Below, in pieces: positions 38,401 to 53,300 of a DNA stretch of 64,000 bases. Location of the stretch: positions 10,262,803-10,326,802 of the forward strand of contig OZ022515.1 in the NCBI GenBank assembly GCA_963989385.1, read 5' to 3'. Positions within the stretch are counted from its first letter, which is position 1. Each line of letters opens with the position of its first letter. The position numbers and the translations under genes were made by a program. The notes under the pieces were generated by a model. It made no database searches, was not told where the DNA came from, and saw nothing but the letters and a program-made list of their open reading frames with translations. The DNA is from Ctena decussata. Taxonomy: Eukaryota > Mollusca > Bivalvia > Lucinida > Lucinidae.

Positions 38401-41400
38401 CAAACTGTTTGCTGCCTTGACATCATTTCTACAAGAGTTAGTTAGACCATATTGTCAAAATATTCTTGATTTTGATGAAGACGACAATTTCAGCAGACGA
38501 CAAAAAATACCCAGAATGCAATGGGTTAAAGTTGCCATACGTGGCAAAAATGGCAGAAAAACATGGAGATTTGAGCTGTAACACAACAAAAGCAACAAAG
38601 TGGCATGTGTGCCCAGCAAAGACTCAGATCACTCTAGGCATCTGCCCGAGCTGATCAGATTCTTTGCTTTGTGCTTAGAGGGTAGCTGAAGGGTCCAAGC
38701 TAGCTCCAAGCAGACAGTGAAGACTATGATCTGAGTCTTCACTGGGTGTACATGCTATTTTGTTGGTTTTGTTGTGTTGCAGCTCATATATACATGTATT
38801 TGCTTGATTGCACTTTTATAAGTCTTATCATTTGAAATGCTCCATATGTTATAGACATACAGCTTGAAACAAACCATAATGATCAGGTTGAAAAGTTTGA
38901 TATTTTTTGTCTCCCCTGGGACTAGCAGAAATGAGACAGTGATAAGGTGTTACTTTTCTGGGGTTAGGGTAAACTTCCATAGAGTTCTGTGGTTGTGTTA
39001 ATTGATGACAATGTGCAGACAGAAGAGACATTGCTTTTATTCAGTATAGAAAATAAATAACAATAAAAGGTAAATAAAAAAAGAAAGCGTTATTGCTGTA
39101 CACTTGACATTTGGAACACACATGCAGTCACTTTAAACACATTTTTGTCTCGCCTGCGAAGCAGAGGCGAGACTTATGTATTGCTTTTCCGGTGTCAGCG
39201 GCGGCGGCGTAAACTTTGTCGATTTTTCATGTTTAGGTCATAAGCGCTGACAGGCAAGACACCGCATTCCGCGGAATTCTTGTTTCATGTTTCTTTTCTC
39301 TTTCTTTTTAAGTTTTTGCACTGAGAAGATGGCTCCCATTTTAGTTTGGTTTTTTATTTGTATTTGATTGCACTTGTATTGTATGTATAGGAGAGCGAAG
39401 CAAGAGTTCTTGAAGCTATTGAAGAACACCAAGAGGCTTGTAAAGAAGAGCTTAAAACAACCATAACAAATGAACGGGAAAGATTAAAACAAAAATCTGA
39501 TGCTGAAATGCAAGAACGCTTTGCAGCAGAGAAAAAATTATGGAAAGAAATGGTTGACCAAGAGCTGAGCCAGAAACTAGAGGTGGAGAAAGAAAAATGG
39601 AAGAAAGCTTCGGAAAGTGAATTTAACAAAAAACTGGAGACAGAGAAAGAAAACATGAGGTCCACAGCTACAGCAGACATGAGTCAGAAACTGGAAACTG
39701 AGCAAGAAAAGTGGAAGAAAGCTTCAGAGGATGAATTAAACAAGAAACTGGAGCAAGAAAAAGAAAATCTGAGATCCTTAGCTACTGCAGACATCAGTGA
39801 AAAGGTGAAAGCTGAGAAGAAACGGTTAAACAGTGAATATGAAGAAAACAAACAGAAACTGAAACAAAAGTATCAGGATGAGTTTAAAAGACAGTTTCAT
39901 GAAGAAATTACTAAGTTTAAAGCAGGACTTGAAGAAGAAAATAAACAGAATTTAGACAAACTGAGAATTAGGGTAGAAGAAGAAGCTAAGGACAGCTTAG
40001 AAACAGAAAAAGAAATTCTACATTTACGATCACAAAGGGAGTTGAGTATGAAACTTGAATCTGAAGAAAATAATTGGAAGATACAATTTGAGAAGGAACT
40101 TGGTAACAAATTGCAACAAGAGGAGATGAAATGGAAGGAAATGATAGAAAATGATTTGGAGACAAGACTACGCAAAGAGAAAGAAAAATGGGATGCTAAG
40201 AAAGAGGCTGAATGGGCAGAAAAGCTTGAAGCAGAAAAAGCAAACTGGGCAGAAAGATTTGAAGCAGAAAAAACAAATTGGACAGAAAGTCTTAATGAAG
40301 AAAAGGCAAAATTGCAATCAGTTTCAGAAGAAAAGCATAAGGAGGCAATGACTGACTTAAAAGAAAGGTTGGAGGGACAGATCAAAGCAAACATGGATGA
40401 AGAAATGGAAAAATTTAAACTTGACATGGAGCATGATTTTCAGAGGCGGCTTGAACATGAGGTTGGTGGTTGATGGTGTGCTGTGTAGTGTGGTGTGGTG
40501 TGGCTTCTTAATAACCTGTTCACTGTAACTCCTTGGTTTAGTGATGACATGCAAAGAAGCTCTTATCATTTTACCATATTTATTCAGTTATAAGATGTGG
40601 TTTTTCCCTTCTAAAGCAATCCCAAAAAATCTATATTCATCTTACAATATGGATTTTAATTGTTTGGTTTGTTTTGGTTGGTTGGTTGATTTGATGCTTA
40701 ACGTCCACGGTAAACAACTAAGGTCATGTCGGGACGGTCAGTTAACCTAACCACACTATTCCTGGGCAGGCTTAGACCTCCTAAGCGGTAATCCAGTACT
40801 AAGTGCACATACTTTCGCCAGTAACTGACAACTGCCCTTCTTGAATCAGCGGAAGGAGAAACGAAAGTATGTGGCCAGACCGGGATTCGAACCCAGGACC
40901 TCTGACTTACGAGTCAGGTGCCCTACCGATTGCGCTACCCGGCCAGGTTTGTTTTGGAAGAGAATTAATCATTGTACAGCTAAATCACCAGAGCTCTAGA
41001 TAAGAGGGAGTATTTGATGATAATTAAGGATAATTTTTCTTATTTCACATCCAAACCATATATTGTGACCACTCATCTGAACCGTCACGTCGAGACGGTT
41101 CAGATGAGGGGTCACAACATATGTTTTTATGCAGAATTAACAAAAATTATCCCTAAGTATCACCAAATACTCCCTCTTATCTAGAGCTCTGATGATTCAC
41201 ACAAGACTGATTTTTACATATTTGGAGTAATTTTGGAAGTGGAAATCTCTCTTTTTGGTGGATAGACCTTTTTTTAGCTCACCTGAGCCAGCGGCTCCGG
41301 GGGAGCTTATAGGATGGTAAGGCTCCGTCGTCCGTCGTACGTTGTCCGTCGTCCGTCCACAATTTCAAACGACTTCTCCTCTGAAACCCCTGGGCCAATT

Positions 41401-44290
41401 GTAACCAAATTTCATATGTAGCCTCCTGGGACCTTAGGAACAAAAAGTTGTTCAAACGGTCCTGGTCACATGACCAACATGGCCGCCATGCCCATATATG
41501 GTAAAAACCTAAAAAAATCTTCTTCTCCAGAACCAATAGGCCGATGGCCTTGAAACTTGGTATGTAGCATTGTGTACACGAGTACTACCAAGATTGTTCA
41601 AATTATGACCTTTGGTTGACCTTGACCTTTTTTATGATAAGGTCAAATTTGCTTCCTTGTGCTTTTATATGGCAAACTGCTAGAACATAAGATACCTTGG
41701 AAACTATTGAAGATTTTGGGCTAAAAATGGATATCTACAGTCATCTTAATGAGTACATGAAGATTTATGAGTACAAGAGGTCAAGGTCATTCTTTGACCT
41801 TTGACGCGGAACTGTCATATTTTGACGATTTCAAACAATCTCCTCAAAAGCCACTGGGCCAATTGTAACCAAATTTCATATAGAGCCTCCAGGGGTTGAG
41901 GGAATGAAAATTTGTTCAAACGGTCCAGGTCACATGATCAACATGGCCGCCATGCCTATATATGGTAAAAACCTTTAAAATTCTTTGACTCCAGAACCAA
42001 TGGACAGAAGGCCTTGAAACTTAGTATGTAGCATTGGGTACTCCAGTACCATCTAGATTGTTGAAAATGATGACCTTGGGTTGACCTTGACCATTTTACG
42101 GCAAGGTCAAATATTGGAAAATGCTAGAACATAAGATTTCATGGAAAATTTTGAAGATTTTAGCCTAAAAATTGGTATATACAGTCATCTTAATGAGAAC
42201 ATGAAGATTTATGAGTACAAAAGGTCAAGGTCATTCTATGCCCTTTGACCCAGAACTGACATATTTTGACAATTTCAAACAATCTCCTCATAAACCTGAT
42301 GGCCAGTAGTAACCAAATTTCAAATAGAGTTTCCATGGGTTGAGGGAATGAAAATTTGTTCAGACGGTCCTAGTCACATGATCAACATGGCCACCACACC
42401 CATATATGGAAAAAACCTTTAAAAATCTTTGACTCCAGAACCAATTGATCGAAGGCCTTGAAACGTAGTATGCAACATTGGGTACTCCAGTACTATCTAG
42501 ATTGTTGAAAATGATGACCTTGGGTTGACCTTGACCATTTTACGGCAAGGTCAAATATTGGAAAAAGCTATAACATAAGATTTTGTGGAAAGTTTTGAAG
42601 ATTTAGGCCTAAAAATTGGTATATACATTCATCTTAATGAGTACATGAAGATTTATGAGTACAAGAGGTCAAGGCCCATACTTGACTTTGACCCAGAACT
42701 GACATATTTTGATAATATCAATATCCTCAAAAACCACTGTTCCAATTGTTACCAAAATGTAGAACCTCCAGGGGTTGAGAGAATGAAAATTTGTTCAAAT
42801 GGTCCAGGTCACATGACCAACATGGCTGCCATGCCCATATATGGTAAAAACCTTTAAAAATCTTCGACTCCAGAACCAATTGACCGAAGGCCTTGAAACT
42901 GAGTATGTAGCATTGGGTACTCCAGTACTATCTAGATTGTTGTTGACTTTTGACCCAGAACTCTCATTTTGACAATATCAGGTGAGCGGTTCAGGGCCTC
43001 ATGGCCCTCTTGTTTAGTGATCAATTTCCAGAACTTTGTTTATTCTATTGAATTTATAGTTACATTTGAAATGGGATCATTTTCACTCAGTCAATACCAC
43101 TTCTTCCTTTGTTTAGTATCTGCCTTTGATCACATAATTAGAAAATGGTTCTCCAGATAGGAAGGGGGATCTGGGATAGGTAAGGCAAGATTTTCAATAT
43201 TTCTCTATGAAAACTTACGCTGCAGTACTAATTAGAACTGGCTCAGCAAGACAGTTCAAATGAGGGTCACAACATACGTTTTCATTGAGAAATAAGAAAA
43301 ATTATCCCAGAGTTTTCCTCAGACCACACCTTATCTGGAATTCTGCATGCTACTTTTATTATGCTAGATATCTCTCATGTTTTTATTGATAACCAGTCTG
43401 AAAGAAAACACCACTTAGCTATCTCCACACAATGAAATAAAAAACATTTTCACACCAGTTTGGCAGCAATCGAAAACGCTTGTGAAATTGACAAACGCAG
43501 ATCAAAAACTGTTAGAAACAGCATTTTCGAAAACGCTGTTTCTAACGTTTTTTGATCTGTGTTAATCGATTATTAAGAGCGTTTTCGATTGCCACCTACC
43601 AGGTGTGATTTTGTTTATATGAACCTAAAGTACATAATCAATGCATTGTAGTCCTATTGTCACAGTGGTGCTTCATAAATTTGTTCAGCCCATTCCATTC
43701 AGGATACCCCTTTAGGGGTATCTGGGCAAACAGTTTGGATCCAGATCAGGCCCCACAAATGTGGGGCCTGATCTGAGATCCAAACTGTTTGCTGCGTAGA
43801 CATCATATCTACAAGATTTGGTTAGACCAATATTGTCAAAATATTCTTGATTTTTGATGCAGACGACAATTTCAGCAGACAACAAAAAATAACCAGAATG
43901 CAATGGGTTAGATTTCATTTGTCACTCACTACCGGTAAATAATCTCATCAGTTTGTCTTGCTAACTAGAGATTTTGCTGTGGCTTTTATCTCACCATTGC
44001 TTTTCAGTTTATTTGTTTCTATTTTATAATTTATTAAAGATTTTCTCATCTCACATGCAAAAAGCAGAAGTGAGACATCGATATTACTTCTCCTGCTGCA
44101 AGTGGCATAAAACTTATGTTGAGTTTTCTGTTTTATCTCTCTTTTGTGAGTCTGACAATGGGCAGATAGGTAAGGCCTGGAATTCCATGGCTTGTATTTT
44201 TGTTGATTTAAATTTTTGGTTGGTTTTTGTAGGTTTTAAATCTTTGTGAATTTTAAATCTTTCTTTCTGCTTTTAAATTCATTGGTTTAT

Positions 44291-44330
<40 letters not shown>

Positions 44331-47300
44331 CTAAATAAATATATGAAGAAAGAAATATTAATTATTATAAATCATGCTGGTGTCATTATTGGTGTGAATA
44401 ATGGTGTATTGGAGCCAGTTGAAAATATGTCAAAATTTGCCGTTTTCACCTAACAAGACATTTTATTATTTTCAAAAATGCAGTAAACAAAACCCTTTTT
44501 TGCCTGAAGAAGTGTGAGAAGCATATTGTATATGTTTTTGCATTTCTTCAGTTATAAGACAGGGTTTTTCCCTTCCAAAACAATTCCAAAAATCTAAATT
44601 CTAATGCACTTACGAATGTAACGCGACATCTGATTGGATAACGTAAAAAATTTGCGACAGTAAATCCTGCGATATACTGTCGCAAATCCTACGTCATTAT
44701 AAAACGTCGCTTCTGATTGGCTGACGTCTGGTTTTACCTTACTGAAAGCACTTGCGATGGGTGCAAAGTAGTACACTTTGAAAGGTGAAAATGTGAAAAA
44801 GTGCATTAGAATGGGGATCAATGTATTGAAAATATTCATTTGGGGAGGTAAATTGTCAGTTTTATGGTCGCAAATTCCGTCGCCGTAAAACGAAATTTCC
44901 GACCATAAAACCGACGATTTACCTCCCCAAATGAAAATTTTCAATACAGTTATCCCCTAATTCATCTTACAAGATGGATCTAGTGTTTTGACTTGTTTTA
45001 GAAAGGATTATGACCCAGCTCATGGCATAATTTGTAAGACTGATTTAGATACTGAATTAATCGTCCTATTGAACGCCCTGGGGGCGTTGCATTTTACGAA
45101 AGGGGGTGTTATTTAGAACCTAATTTATAGTCAATCAGGCCCTGCCAAAATACCCTTAATGAACTGTACTAAAGTGAATGGGTATACTTCCAAAGTGAGT
45201 AACTAAATCATTTTTGCCTCACTTCACAGTAGGGGTAGAGGCCAACACTGAAAGGATAGAATTTGCTCCTCTAGGAGCAAATTCTGTCCTTTAAGAGTAG
45301 ACCCCATTCCAAAAAGCTACCTCATCTAGAGAAGCTAATAAGAATTCATGCAAGTCAATATAACATTATTTTCTGACAAGAAATAGGGGGCATTTATTAG
45401 AGCAGGGGTATTTATTAGGATTAATATGGTATTGTTAATGCGTTTCTTACAACAGATAATTGTCATTGAGCACATCCTTGCATTTGAATTATAACCATTA
45501 CCATGAATATTCTAGGTATTAGCACAAATAGGTCTGTGCAAACAGCATATACCCAGATCAGACTGCTCCTTCAGGGTCTATGCTGTATGCCATCCCATCT
45601 GCATTTTGTAGATGCATACAGCATTATTAAACCAAAGAGTTCTATTGTTAAGACAATTACAATTACTATTTTCAGCCTCCTAATTTTCAGAAATTTTTAC
45701 AATGTTTCCTATAACATTTTTTGCCTCCATTTCCAGGTGGATTTGGCTATAAACGATGCTCGCGATGACTGGCAGAGGGAATACTTGATGGAAATGTCAA
45801 TTAACACGACTAGTGCTGAGGCCTCACAGGGGCTGCTGAGGGAGGTAAGTTGTTAGCTGAGCCACCAGTGGACATGAGAAATGAGCTGCAATATGACAAA
45901 ACCAACAAAGTGGCATGTGCACCACGCAAAAACTTAGATCAGCCTGGATATCCACCCATTCTGAATAGAGTCTATGCTGTGCACTTAAAGGGTAGCTATG
46001 GGGTTAAGCCACCTCCATGCAGGAAAGAGTTACTAAGGGTTCAAGCTACCTCCATGCGGTCAACCACGACTCTGATCAGACTGGGCTGAAGCCCAGGCTG
46101 ATTTGAGTCATTGCATGGTGCACATGCCACTTTGTTGTTTTTTTATGTTGCGGCTCAGTTATATCTGGCTTGAAGTTCTTGGACGTCTTACCAACTTCAA
46201 AAGAAAACCTTACACTGGGGAGGGTTAGTCCTTGGTGGTGACCCCACTTGTTGACTCAGAGCAAAAGCAGGAGCATGTTGAAAAAGCTTCACAACTTCTA
46301 ACTATGTTCAAAGGCAAGGACCCAAAAATCTTGGGCACAGAGCTCTAGATAAGAGAGTAATTGGTGATAATTAGAGATAATTTTTGTTAGTTCTGCATAA
46401 AAACATATGTTGTTATCCCTCATCTGAACCGTCTTGACAAGACGGTTCAGATAAGTGGTCACAACATATAGTTAAGATGAGAAATAAGAAAAACTATCCT
46501 TAATTATCATCAAATACGTCCTCTGCTTGATTCTTTGGATGAGGTGGCTCTTTAACTAGGGGAACCCTTTATGTTTTAAGACTTGACTCCTACTGAGAAG
46601 AGAGCCAAAAAAATAGTAGAATTGCAACACTGTTTATTAGAGGTATTTTGTCAGTTGCTGAATTCACGCCTGGTAAACTATCACAGGTACCTCCGGCGGA
46701 GGTACCGATAAAAAGTTGTGACAGGCACCTGGAGCTGCCTGTGACTGTCCAAAAAATGACAACAAAATGTAGGTTTTCCTCTTTTTTGGCAAAATATAAA
46801 ATGACCAGGCAGTTTATTAAAAATCAAAAAGTGCTATTCGACCCTTATAGACATAAAGTTTTGTCACACATTATATCCCCCTGAACTTTCCATATTAACC
46901 AAAGATACGACTTTTGAAGTGGCTTTGATGTCAGCCCACAGTACTCAAAACATAAAGAATTTGGCCGTTTTTGGTCTTAAATGCAGTGATCTTGCATACG
47001 AATCTGTTTTTCTCGGCACACTGGTGTTAAGGTAACCTTCTTGCTCAAATGTAAATGTCGATTGACTGCAAATAAGGCTTGATTTTTTCAAAACAACAGC
47101 TGGAGGTGCCTGAAATGGTGTGGAGGTGCCTGTGATGTAAGCAAATATAGTGAGAATCTGAATAGTTATTGCAGCTGGAAATATTGACATCTTCTCTAAA
47201 CCACTGCCTGGAAAGAATCATTCATTCAACGTCCCATTAAGCTATCATAATGCGTATATCATGAAATTCCATGTGAAAATTTCTAAAACACCATCTCAAT

Positions 47301-50300
47301 GAGTTATTGCCCAATTTGTTTCCGCTTCTGTTGGTCAAACATGGACGTATTTCACATAGTTGCTGAAAATTAACTGCCTAATTCAGTGTTAGAATCGTTA
47401 TGAAATGTGCGCTTAAATAAGAGTCAACATTTTGTGACTGGTGATGACTGTGATCGGGATGTGCTGGCTATGAGTCGTTCCAACTTGTCAGAAATTGTTG
47501 AGGTCACACGTCATGCCAGCTACACGTATGGTGTGTCAAATTGTCAAAATTGCCGATATCCGTCAACAGGCATACACGTACAAGTATCTATAGTGTTGAT
47601 CCTTTTGGTACCTCACATGTGTCGCTCGCATGTGTCGTATGACGCTCGCTGTATGTGTTAACTTTGTGGTAACTGGAGTGATAGGTGCTACAAGTGATTC
47701 AGTCTGGGTAGTTTTGAATTGTTGGCGCTAGAATCCAAATACATCCATAAGGCCTACAGATTACATCATCGGCAGGTGACATGTTATCAATATTACACCG
47801 TTTAGTATATTGAAGTGATCGGAATCTTACAGTAAATAACGTGTAATTCAAAGTCTCCGAACAGCCACTGCATCAAATTTGATAACAAAAGAGCAGTTTT
47901 ACAACATAAAAGTCATCTTCTGAAACGTTGTTTTTGCAAACGTTTCGAGTAGCTAGCATGGCGTGTGACCTCGACTATTTCTAACGATTTGGAATGACTA
48001 ACAGGCAGTCATCACCATTCACAAAAACGCTGCCTCTTATTTAAGCGCATTTCATAACTATTCTAACACTGAATTAGGCAGTAAATTTTCAACAGCTACG
48101 TACAACTCGTCAATGTTTGACTAACAGATACGGAAACTAAACGGACAATAACTCTTTGAGATGATCTGCTTTGGATTTTGGATTTCTGTTGTGAAGCATC
48201 AATGTTATGTGTTCTTATGTCCGCTTGTCTGTAGTCTTCTGGCAGTAAGGTCCTGTACAGCTGCCCACTTTGCTTTCTGGTTACTTTTGTAATTTGAAAT
48301 ATAAAATAGGTAAAACAGAAGTTAGCGTTGTTTTCATTTAGGGTAGGTGAATTTCCACCTGTCTGGGAAAGAGCTGTTTATTCGGTTTACCATGAGTGTT
48401 TTTTATCATGTTTATGAACTATTGTCAATGTGTACTTACTTCTATCTTGGTTTTGAGAGCAGTATGTAGAATCTGATTGTATAAGTTCATGACCATTGCT
48501 TGTCGTTTTAACAAAACTATGCTTGATATTCGCATTATGATAGATTAAATTGCAGCGTTGAATGAACGATTCTTTCAAGGCAGTGGTCTAGAGATAAAGA
48601 ATATCGATAGTTGCAACCGCTATAAATCTTCAGATTTTCGCTATATTTACTTACATCACAGGCACCTCCATTCCGTCACAGGCACCTCCAGTTGTTTTTT
48701 TACCGATCCAGCCTTATTTGGAGTTTATCGGCATTTATATTTGGGCAAGGAGGTTTACTTTACGTAAGTGTATCCAGATCAACAGATTCTTATGCAAGAA
48801 AAGTGCATTTAGGACCTAAAACAACCGATTTGTTCTTGGTTTGAGTACTTTCGCCTGACCTTAAAGCCACTTCAAAAGTCGTATCTTCTGTATACATGTA
48901 CAGTTCCCGGGGATATACTGTGTGACAAAACTTAATGTATATAAGGGTCGAATAGCATTTTTTGATTTTCAATAAACCCCCTGGTTATAATGTATTTTAT
49001 CAAAAAAAGACGAATACCTACCGTTTTTTGTTTATTTTTGGTCCGTCACAGGTAGCTCCGGATGCCTGTCACAACATTTTATCGGTACCTCCGCGGAGGT
49101 ACCTGTGATAGTTTACCAGGCGTGTGAATTACTACACTTCATTCCCTAAATAAACAGTATTACAGTTACATCAGGATGATGGGAGGGTGATAATGAAAGG
49201 CTGTGTGCAATGGAACCCGGTTTACGATTGAAAGGTTCCTGCCTACATTGGGGCTCGAACATGGGACCGCTAGATTAGCAGGCCAGCTCTTAACCTACAA
49301 CCTACTGATCTACTATGGCTCCTATGAAGACTGACTGATTTGCTTGAAAAGTGTCTAAAATGTGCATGGAGAATTCTTTGAAAGTTTGAAATAGATGCTT
49401 TTGATGAGGTTCGTCTTTTAAACTTTCTGCTACCATACTCCAGACACTGAAGACTCGAATCAGAGTCTGTGGTTGCACAGGCAGATCCAAATCTTCACTA
49501 GCCTTGTATGTCATAAGGTCCTGTTTCACTGGCGGATGATGCCTTATGTAAATCTGACACATGGGAAATCAGAAGTGTGAAGCCATTTCTGTATCTTGTA
49601 AGATAATAGCCAGAGCTCCAGATAAGGAATTTTGGGGATAATTCTGAGAAAATTTTCTTATTCCTCAACGAAAATATACGTTGTGACCCCTCATTAGAAC
49701 CGTCTCGCTGAGACGGTTCTAATGAGGGGTCACAACATATGTTTTCGTTGAAAAATAAGAATTTGAGAAATGAGAAAATGAGCCTCAAATGACCTTATCA
49801 GGAACAATAAGTTCATGATTTTGTAATGAGAAAGCTGCAGTTAATTTGCAACTGAGCTGCAACATGACAAAACCAACAATGTGGTTGTGCACCCAGCGCA
49901 GACTCAGATCAGCCTGGGCATCCGCCCAGGCTGATCAGAGTCTTCAATGTCATAATGGAGATAGCTTAAACCCTTGGCTACCCTTTGAGCACTTTACGAA
50001 GAGTTTGATCAAACTGGGCGGCTACCCAAGTTGATCAGAGTCTTTGATGGGGGCATAGCCACATTGTTAGATTTGTCGTGTCGCGGCTCATTTGTTAATT
50101 CCTCTCATTGTCAGGAAATTGAAAACCTGAAGCAGAAGACGGAAACGTTGCAGTCCGAGTTGTTAAAACGTGAAGAAGACTGGATGAAGGAGAAACAGGA
50201 CATCATTGCCCAGAAAGACGAAGAGCGCAAGAGAGCTTTAGCGATCATTCAGGACCAGAATGAGGCAGAGTATAAACAGTTTATAGCAGAACATAAAGAT

Positions 50301-53300
50301 ACTTTGGATCATGCTCTGAAGGCTGCGAGAGAACAACACACAAAAGAAAAGGTATTTTTATGCCCTCGCCACGAAGTGGGGAGGGGCATATAGTTTTTTT
50401 GGTTGAAATTTTCTAAAATCTTTTAATATTTTTTTCTGTGAAATAAAGAAGTCTCTTTAACCTTTAGGGTCATATCTATCTCCTGAGATACATTATTTTC
50501 AGTTAAGTAAGGTTTAAATTTCAGTGTGTGCTTACACATCTTTTTCTTCAAACGTTTGATTCACTTTTCTTTCTTAACTCTTTAAGCCCCAATGATGAAA
50601 TTAGCAAAATTTGCAAACCGCGTAGATCCTGATGAGGCGGCTCTTAATGAGCCGCCTCATCTAGATCTACACTGTTTGCCCTCTAGTCTTTGAATTCTCA
50701 ATATGAAATGTCTTGGACAAGGCATTGTTTTAATTTTTGCAGACGTAAATTTTGTCGTCTGCTTTTTGGTGCTTAAAGAGTTAATTAATAACAATCAATC
50801 ACTACTTGTTCTGTCTCCATAAATTTCTTGGAAACTGTATATATTGGGTTGTTTTGATTGGATGCAAACTTTAGATTGGATTTGGGGCTTAAAGTCACAT
50901 ATTTCGAAAAAGACTTGCATTTTCTTTAGATTTTAGATTAATTTTAGTATCTAACACATACAGCACTGAAAAATGAAAATACATGTAGCTGAATTTCAAA
51001 CAATATGGATTCAGATGAGCCACCTCATCTGGAGCTACACTGTTTGTCCTCGATTTTTCGCTTTGCTCAGTATGATGATAGCTTGGACAAAACATTTTTT
51101 TTCTTCTAATTTTGGTGATGTAAATTAATTTTATCGTCTGCTTTTTGGGCACTTTCTTGTTTAAACAGCAAAAACATAACCCAATATACAGTGGTTTCAG
51201 TACCGTAAAACTCTTTAGGGTTTCTTTGTCATACTTAAACTAACAAAATTTTTGCCAAGCACCTCACTCCACCCCCAAACTTTTTCTCACTCTGCACAGT
51301 ATCGTGAACAGGCGAACCTTGAAGAGCAATACCAGACAGAGATGTCATCATTACTATCAAGGGAGCAAACTCTGCAGAAACAGCTACAAGAGTCACTGCA
51401 CAGCACAAAGGTATTAAGGGTATTAACCTTTTGCATTATGTGTATTTTTGCGTCTGCTGAAATTGTCGTCTTCATCAAACATCTAGAATATTTTAACTAT
51501 ATTGGTCTAACTAACTCTTGTAGAAATGATGTCTAGGCAGCAAACAGTTTGGATCTCAGTTCAGGCCCCACATTTGTGGGACCTGATCTGGATCCAAACT
51601 GTTTGCCCAGATCCCCCTGAAGGGGTATCCCGAATGGAATGGGTTAATTAAAGTTGCTTTTTGCACAAAATAGGGTAATGGGCAATGGATGATGGATGAG
51701 CGCTTAAAGCACCAAACATGAAAATATATGTAGTTTAATTTGCAAACAGCCTAGATCCTGATGAGGCTGCTCATAATGAGCTGCCTTACCAGTATCTACA
51801 CTGTTTGCCCTCCAGTCATTGAATACTCAGTATGATATAGCTTAGAGGAAAGCTCTTTAAAAATTTTGCAGACTTGAATTTTATTATCTGCTTTTTGCCA
51901 CTTTAAGGGTTAGATATAGGTGCTGTAAATTGCTTTTTTTATGTGTTCTTTATTTGCTGATATCTCGGGGGTTCAAGGTTATAAAACTTGAGAATAATCA
52001 CGAACTCAAAATAAAGCACACTGATTGGCTGCTTCCGAGCATGTAAAGCACACTGATTGGCTGCTTCCGTGCTCGGAAGCAGCCAATCAGTGTGCTTTAT
52101 TTTGAGTTTGAGAATGTACTCAAGCTTTATAACCTCTGGGCATGGAGTTGTACCCCTCCAAATTAACCCCCAAAATCTGGATCTGATATAGATTTTGGGG
52201 GTTGTTTTGTGGTTCAAAAAACCCATCTTACATGGTATATCAAGACTTTATCGGTGTTTACAAAAAGTCTAAAACATCATGACATTGAATTAGGGGATAA
52301 CTGTACTCAAAATTGTCATTTGGAGAGCTAAGTCATTGATTCATGGTCACAAATTTTGAGCGGTGAAACAGAATTTGTTACCATAAAACCAACAGTTTTT
52401 CTACCCAAATGACTACTTTTAATGCAGTTATCCCCATTCTAATTCTTTTTTTTTTTCGCATTTTTGCCTATCACTGTGTACTACCTTGCACCCAAAGCAC
52501 TGTCATGGACATACAACTAAACATATGATGCAGAATATTCAAAACTTTTTGATTTTATCCAATCATATGTCAAGTTAATTTGTAAGTACATTAAATACAT
52601 TGTTTTTATCCAATCAGACGTCACGTTAATGCGTAAGTCATTTTTCCAAGATGCCACTCAAAGCTAATTAGCACCTACTTAACAACCATTCACTGGCCGG
52701 TCAGAAAGTGCTGCTGACTGAGCATGCTGTGAGAGATAAGATCAAATTTAGCCGTTTGGGGGACTAGTCCCACAAACACATTGAAAATGATTAGAATATA
52801 TAGTAAATTCTTACCTAAATAACTCGTTGGCTATACAAGATACATTTCTGAAATTTGCAGAATAACTTTTATATGTTATTAGGTTAATATCCGCTAAATT
52901 TGACAAAAATCAGTTTGAAAATAAAACTTTTCTTATGCAAATGAAGGTAGGCGGAGCTTAAGAGAACTGATGGAACTATGAAGTACATTAGAAGGGATAT
53001 CAATAGGATGTAGTTTTAGTGTTGTATGCGTACTTTGTAGTGGTCTCTATAGCTCTTAAGATGAATGAATACGTTTTCAGGGGAAGCAACTGTGCTATTT
53101 TCACTTTTGCCTCCTTCTTGAATGGGGGGTGGGGGTCAACTCTTAAAGGAAAGAATTAGCTCCTCATGGAGCAAATTCTTTTCTTTAAGAGTTGTCGGGC
53201 TGCGTTGTGCAATTGGTAGGGCACCTGACTCATACGTCAGAGGTCCTGGGTTAGATACCCAGTCTGGCAATATACTTTCGTTTCTCCTTCCGCTGATTCA

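Noticed and set aside
40850..40945. Functional tRNA-Thr gene on the minus strand
   Set aside because: It is the head of a 268-bp SINE with a target duplication and a second diverged copy at 53196. The acceptor stem needs several wobble pairs.
46648..47661. 78- and 84-codon frames inside the palindromic element
   Set aside because: Their sequence is mirrored in the other arm, they are short, and they carry no recognisable domain.
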